Assembly (NCBI GenBank): GCA_021443125.1
Contig: JABUUQ010000003.1
Coordinates: 11,126-20,381, forward strand
Origin: Bacteroidales bacterium
GTDB taxonomy: Bacteria > Bacteroidota > Bacteroidia > Bacteroidales > P3
Length of the DNA stretch: 9,256 bases
Reading direction: 5' to 3'
Positions within the stretch are counted from its first letter, which is position 1; the number at the start of each line of letters is the position of its first letter. The translations under genes were made by a program, and so were the position numbers. Positions 6,849-9,256 of the stretch are shown piece after piece. The notes under the pieces were generated by a model. The model was given only the letters and a program-made list of their open reading frames with translations, made no database searches and had not been told where the DNA came from.

Positions 6849-7619
6849 ATGCAGTACACAGTTTATGACCTACATCAGTGTAGTCGTGGAGAACAGATAC
6901 AAGTTGTCCTACAAGGAAATGCTGCAAACGTGCGTCTTATGGATAGTACAAACTACAGCAACTATAGAAATGGTCGAAGACATAATTACTATGGTGGATT
7001 AGCTAAAAAGTCTCCAATCATCCTTACTATTCCAAGGACAGGTCATTGGTATGTTACCATAGATCTTGCCGGATTAAGAGGCACAGTTAGATCCTCTATT
7101 AGGAAACTTCCGTCTCCTCTTCCTGAATATAGAGAACCTGCATTGTCTTCTGTGCCTTCGCTTATTCGAAGAGAGGCTGTGCCTACAGGCGACTCAGAAG
7201 ATACTCAACTTGAATATGACGTATTCATATCTCATGCTTCGGAAGATAAAGATGATGTTGTTAGACCATTGGCGAATTCCCTACTTGCAAAAGGGTTAAA
7301 GGTTTGGTATGACGAGTTTGAGCTTAAAATCGGTGACAGTCTTAGACGTAAGATAGATCGAGGGTTAGCAAAAAGTAAATTTGGCATAGTGGTTTTGTCA
7401 AAGGATTTCATAAGAAAAGGTTGGACTAACTACGAGCTAGACGGAATCATAACAAAAGCAAATACTGGCGAACAAGTACTTCTCCCTATTTGGCATGGAA
7501 TCACAAAAAAAGAAGTCTTGGATTTTAGTCCGTCTTTGGCTGATAAAGTTGCACGAAATACCGCTACCTACACAGTCGAAGAAATTGCAGAAGAAATCGC
7601 AGGATTAATAACTGAATAA
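6849..7619 (+). CDS. DUF1883-TIR protein, putative NAD+-consuming effector, 256 aa
   Basis: It has two parts. Residues 1 to about 88 look like DUF1883, a small beta-rich domain: YDLHQCSRGEQIQVVLQGNA at the start, GGLAKKSPIILTIPRTGHWYVTID at about 49-72. A Pro-rich linker follows, then a TIR domain from about 121 with YDVFISHASEDK (123-134), the KVWYDEFELKIGD strand-loop (151-163), IVVLSKDF (180-187) and W192-x2-Y-E196-L. Glu196 matches the catalytic glutamate of NAD+-hydrolysing TIRs such as SARM1. No STING, SAVED or SLOG receptor is fused to it, so the trigger may be sensed by DUF1883 or by the GIY-YIG-like neighbour. It is cytosolic, with no TM. Its stop is 25 bases before the CD-NTase start with no terminator between, so one transcript is likely. 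Domain calls are confident; NADase activity is inferred. Confidence 0.9.
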   Translation: MQYTVYDLHQCSRGEQIQVVLQGNAANVRLMDSTNYSNYRNGRRHNYYGGLAKKSPIILTIPRTGHWYVTIDLAGLRGTVRSSIRKLPSPLPEYREPALSSVPSLIRREAVPTGDSEDTQLEYDVFISHASEDKDDVVRPLANSLLAKGLKVWYDEFELKIGDSLRRKIDRGLAKSKFGIVVLSKDFIRKGWTNYELDGIITKANTGEQVLLPIWHGITKKEVLDFSPSLADKVARNTATYTVEEIAEEIAGLITE

Positions 7620-7644
7620 AAGTAAGGAGCAAAATTATAACACT

Positions 7645-8526
7645 ATGACGTTAACAGAATGCTTTCAGACGTTTTGCAACAATCTTCTCATTAGTCTTGA
7701 CAAAAGGAGTACTGTTGCTTCAAGGCACGATGCTATTGCAAAACGTGTCAATCAGGATTTTCGTGGATTATGTGGTTCTACAGCAAATACTTTGTATGTG
7801 GGTTCATATGGGCGTAATACTGCCAATAGTTATGTTAGTGATGTTGACATGATAATGATTCTCCCATATTCAACATACGTAAAATATGATGGATATAAAT
7901 ATAATGGTCAATCTGCTTTATTGAATGCCGTTAGGAATTCGATTTTAACGACATATTCAAATACAGTTGTAAAAGGTGACGGACAAATAGTAGAAGTGAG
8001 TTTTAGCGATGGAATGACATTTGAGGTTTTGCCAGCATTTGAGTGTTCAGATGGCAGTTTCTGTTACCCCGATTCAAATAATGGTGGTTCATGGAAAAAC
8101 ACAAACCCTCGTCCAGAAATTAAAGCTATAAATGATGCGGATTCAGCGTATAATTATAATGTTCGGCGATTATGCCGTATGGCGCGTTCATGGAAGTACT
8201 ATTGTAATGTAGATATTAGTAGTTTTCTCATAGATACCCTCGCTATTCGCTTTATGCGTCAATGGCCCTATAGGGACAAGTCTTATCTATATTATGATTG
8301 GATGAGCAGAGACTTCTTTAAGTATCTTGCAGACCAGAAAGAAAATCAAACAGTATGGTATGCAGAAGGTAGTGGTCAAGCGATATATAACTTAGGTAAC
8401 TTTAGACCTAAAGCTAAAAAAGCATATGAAACATCATTAGAAGCAATAACTGCTGAAAGTGAAGGTCAAGAGTGGACAAGAAATCAAAAATGGAGACTTA
8501 TATATGGATACAGATTCCCAGATTAA
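7645..8526 (+). CDS. CD-NTase (SMODS nucleotidyltransferase), CBASS signal synthase, 293 aa
   Basis: This is the CBASS second-messenger synthase. The nucleotidyltransferase signature is Gly53-Ser54-Tyr55-Gly56, then Asp66-x-Asp68 (GSYGRNTANSYVSDVDMI), the metal-binding pair. A third carboxylate is probably Glu127 in FEVLPAF (126-132), where many relatives have Asp. The C-terminal helical part (about 165-293) fits the usual helical half of the family, and the length of about 290-300 is normal for a complete enzyme. It should make a cyclic di- or oligonucleotide from NTPs on phage infection; the product cannot be read from sequence. The ATG at 7645 follows AAGGAG at 7624-7629, a rather distant Shine-Dalgarno-like stretch. 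The SLATT gene starts within its last 23 nt. No Cap2/Cap3 or HORMA/TRIP13 genes accompany it, so a minimal (type I-like) CBASS is likely. Confidence 0.92.
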   Translation: MTLTECFQTFCNNLLISLDKRSTVASRHDAIAKRVNQDFRGLCGSTANTLYVGSYGRNTANSYVSDVDMIMILPYSTYVKYDGYKYNGQSALLNAVRNSILTTYSNTVVKGDGQIVEVSFSDGMTFEVLPAFECSDGSFCYPDSNNGGSWKNTNPRPEIKAINDADSAYNYNVRRLCRMARSWKYYCNVDISSFLIDTLAIRFMRQWPYRDKSYLYYDWMSRDFFKYLADQKENQTVWYAEGSGQAIYNLGNFRPKAKKAYETSLEAITAESEGQEWTRNQKWRLIYGYRFPD

Positions 8527-9031
8527 AATCTATTATGAGCAGATAGAATTCTGCTATGGAAATGTTGAATGGACTCATAAGATACACGAGAAAGCAGCTG
8601 ATATATATACATGTATAAATACATGGATTCGATGGTTCCAACTTTTGCTATCTTTTTTCGTTAGTGCTGATGTCGTTTCTCAAATGAATACAGAGTCACC
8701 AGTGATACATTGGTATCTTGTTGTATGTTCATTGTTGTTAATGCTTGTCAATACAATTTCAAAAGGATTTGACTTCGGTGGTCTTGCCAATAAACATATT
8801 ATAACGGCAAATTCTCTTTGGGGGTTAAGAGAAGAATATCGTTCATTCAAGAATGATATTCTTGCAGGAATATACACAATTGATGAAATAAGAGCACGAC
8901 GTGATGAATTGCAGAACGCCGTACAAGAGGTGTACAAAACTGCACCTCGGACATTTGGCAGAGCTTACAAAAAAGCTAAATCCGATTTTGAATCTGGCAA
9001 TGTGACGTTCAATCATCTTTCAGAAAAGTAA
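8504..9031 (+). CDS. SLATT-domain two-TM membrane protein, CBASS effector, 175 aa
   Basis: It has two hydrophobic membrane segments, about 39-58 (NTWIRWFQLLLSFFVSADVV) and about 68-86 (IHWYLVVCSLLLMLVNTIS), joined by a short loop. Before them is an amphipathic N-terminal helix; after them is a long helical cytosolic part with TAPRTFGRAYKKA at 146-158. This plan is that of SLATT (SMODS and SLOG-associating two-TM) proteins, predicted pore-forming effectors coupled to cyclic-nucleotide synthases. It should act in the inner membrane and cause membrane leakage when the CD-NTase product is made. The start is ATG 8504, overlapping the CD-NTase by 23 nt; a GTG at 8459 would give a longer, less likely protein. 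The overlap indicates translational coupling and strengthens the pairing. SLATT subfamily not assigned. Confidence 0.87.
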   Translation: MDTDSQIKIYYEQIEFCYGNVEWTHKIHEKAADIYTCINTWIRWFQLLLSFFVSADVVSQMNTESPVIHWYLVVCSLLLMLVNTISKGFDFGGLANKHIITANSLWGLREEYRSFKNDILAGIYTIDEIRARRDELQNAVQEVYKTAPRTFGRAYKKAKSDFESGNVTFNHLSEK

Positions 9032-9051
9032 TCCTAATTTCAGTACCTGAC

Positions 9052-9066
9052 TTGGGATGCAACCTT
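9052..9066 (+). repeat. Copy 2 of the 15-nt repeat, after the SLATT gene
   Basis: TTGGGATGCAACCTT matches the copy at 6477-6491 in 13 of 15 positions. It begins 20 bases after the SLATT stop, marking the right end of the four-gene block. Unlike copy 1, it is not within an inverted repeat and has no TAnnTTTG after it, so a shared promoter role is unlikely. A boundary or 3'-end element is more likely. Confidence 0.45.
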
Positions 9067-9074
9067 CTCATCTA

Positions 9075-9115
9075 ATTCTAACGCCCTGTTTTATAATGTG
9101 ACAGGACGTTAGAAT
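9075..9115. terminator. Strong hairpin between convergent genes, possible bidirectional terminator
   Basis: ATTCTAACG (9075-9083) pairs perfectly with CGTTAGAAT (9107-9115). After a single C/A mismatch the stem continues with CCTGT (9085-9089) against ACAGG (9101-9105), leaving an 11-base AT-rich loop. It sits between the SLATT stop (9031) and the end of the convergent minus-strand gene (9137), where a shared terminator is expected. No T-run follows on either strand, so intrinsic termination is not certain. A recombination or element-end site is the main alternative. Confidence 0.5.
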
Positions 9116-9136
9116 ATGGATTTCTTAAAAATAAGG

Positions 9137-9256
9137 TTATCTCCCTCGGCGGAATTGCTGTTCCTCTTGGGGGGCTTCCTGCTCTTGGGCGGTGAGGTTC
9201 TTTTCGTATTCGTAGTCGACTTGCTCTCTGGCTGCGCCTCGGAGGAAGGAGTAGGC
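9137..9256 (-). CDS. C-terminal end of an unidentified minus-strand gene (partial)
   Basis: Read on the minus strand, the frame is open from the window edge for 39 codons to a TAA at 9139-9137. The peptide is hydrophilic and charged (FLRGAAREQVDYEYEKN, then a Gln/Glu-rich tail ending RRGR), as expected for a natural C-terminus. The complementary plus-strand frame is also open but gives an implausibly hydrophobic Leu/Val/Gly peptide. GC here is about 59% (69 of 116 bases from 9141), far above the rest of the window, so it belongs to a different genomic background, perhaps the conserved backbone of an integrative element or the host chromosome. I cannot name the family from this fragment. The 5' end lies outside the window. 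Confidence 0.6.
   Translation of the reverse strand, partial: AYSFLRGAAREQVDYEYEKNLTAQEQEAPQEEQQFRRGR

Noticed and set aside
8459..9031. Longer SLATT form from GTG 8459
   Set aside because: It adds 15 charged residues read out of frame through the CD-NTase gene. ATG 8504 gives a natural start with a modest overlap.
9075..9115. Hairpin with TCTAAC / GTTAGA ends resembling an attC site
   Set aside because: At 41 bases it is shorter than known attC sites, lacks the expected unpaired bulges and spacer, and each core is off consensus by one base. Kept as a hairpin only.
9116..9256. Plus-strand frame from ATG 9116 open to the window edge
   Set aside because: The peptide is an unbroken Leu/Val/Gly/Phe run typical of the antisense of a hydrophilic, Gln/Glu-rich gene. 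The minus-strand reading is far more natural.
1..9256. CRISPR array, tRNA, rRNA, retron or transposase genes
   Set aside because: I looked for regularly spaced repeats, reverse transcriptase or transposase motifs and tRNA-like folds and saw none. The plus strand is almost fully occupied by protein genes.

Overview
The window reads as an accessory (defence-island) stretch of a Bacteroidota genome, most likely a gut Bacteroidales. Supporting this are the AT-rich composition (roughly mid-30s % GC by eye), the lack of convincing Shine-Dalgarno sequences before most starts, a perfect match to the Bacteroidota -7 promoter element (TAnnTTTG) before one operon, and the protein families present. The taxonomic call is an inference; no rRNA or marker gene is present. 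The last ~116 bases are about 59% GC and carry the C-terminus of a minus-strand gene, so the right edge of the AT-rich cargo is probably near 9.1 kb.

Layout: ten genes run on the plus strand, tightly packed, followed by one partial convergent gene. (1) 59-2029: three genes I do not recognise, one strongly acidic. (2) 2060-6441: a PD-(D/E)XK nuclease-superfamily protein, a 742-residue AAA_13/RloC-like ABC ATPase with a candidate C-terminal anticodon-nuclease triad, and a WYL-domain transcription regulator that starts four bases after the ATPase ends. (3) 6541-9031: a small GIY-YIG-like protein, a DUF1883-TIR protein, a SMODS-type CD-NTase and a two-TM SLATT protein overlapping it by 23 nt. CD-NTase plus SLATT is a recognisable CBASS (cyclic-oligonucleotide anti-phage signalling) core. 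The two genes before it look like a second defence unit or unusual CBASS partners. (4) 9032-9256: an intergenic region with a strong hairpin, then the C-terminal end of a GC-richer minus-strand gene.

How the genes may work together (inference): the CD-NTase would make a cyclic nucleotide on infection and the SLATT protein would answer by perturbing the membrane. The TIR protein keeps the NADase glutamate and would deplete NAD+, but it carries DUF1883 rather than STING or SAVED, so its trigger is unclear. The RloC-like ATPase may cleave tRNA. The WYL protein is the only obvious transcription factor and sits directly upstream of the CBASS/TIR operon. The intervening 99 bases hold an inverted repeat overlapping a -7 promoter element, a plausible operator. 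A 15-nt sequence there recurs (13/15) just after the SLATT gene, so the last four genes are bracketed by a repeat and may move as one cassette.
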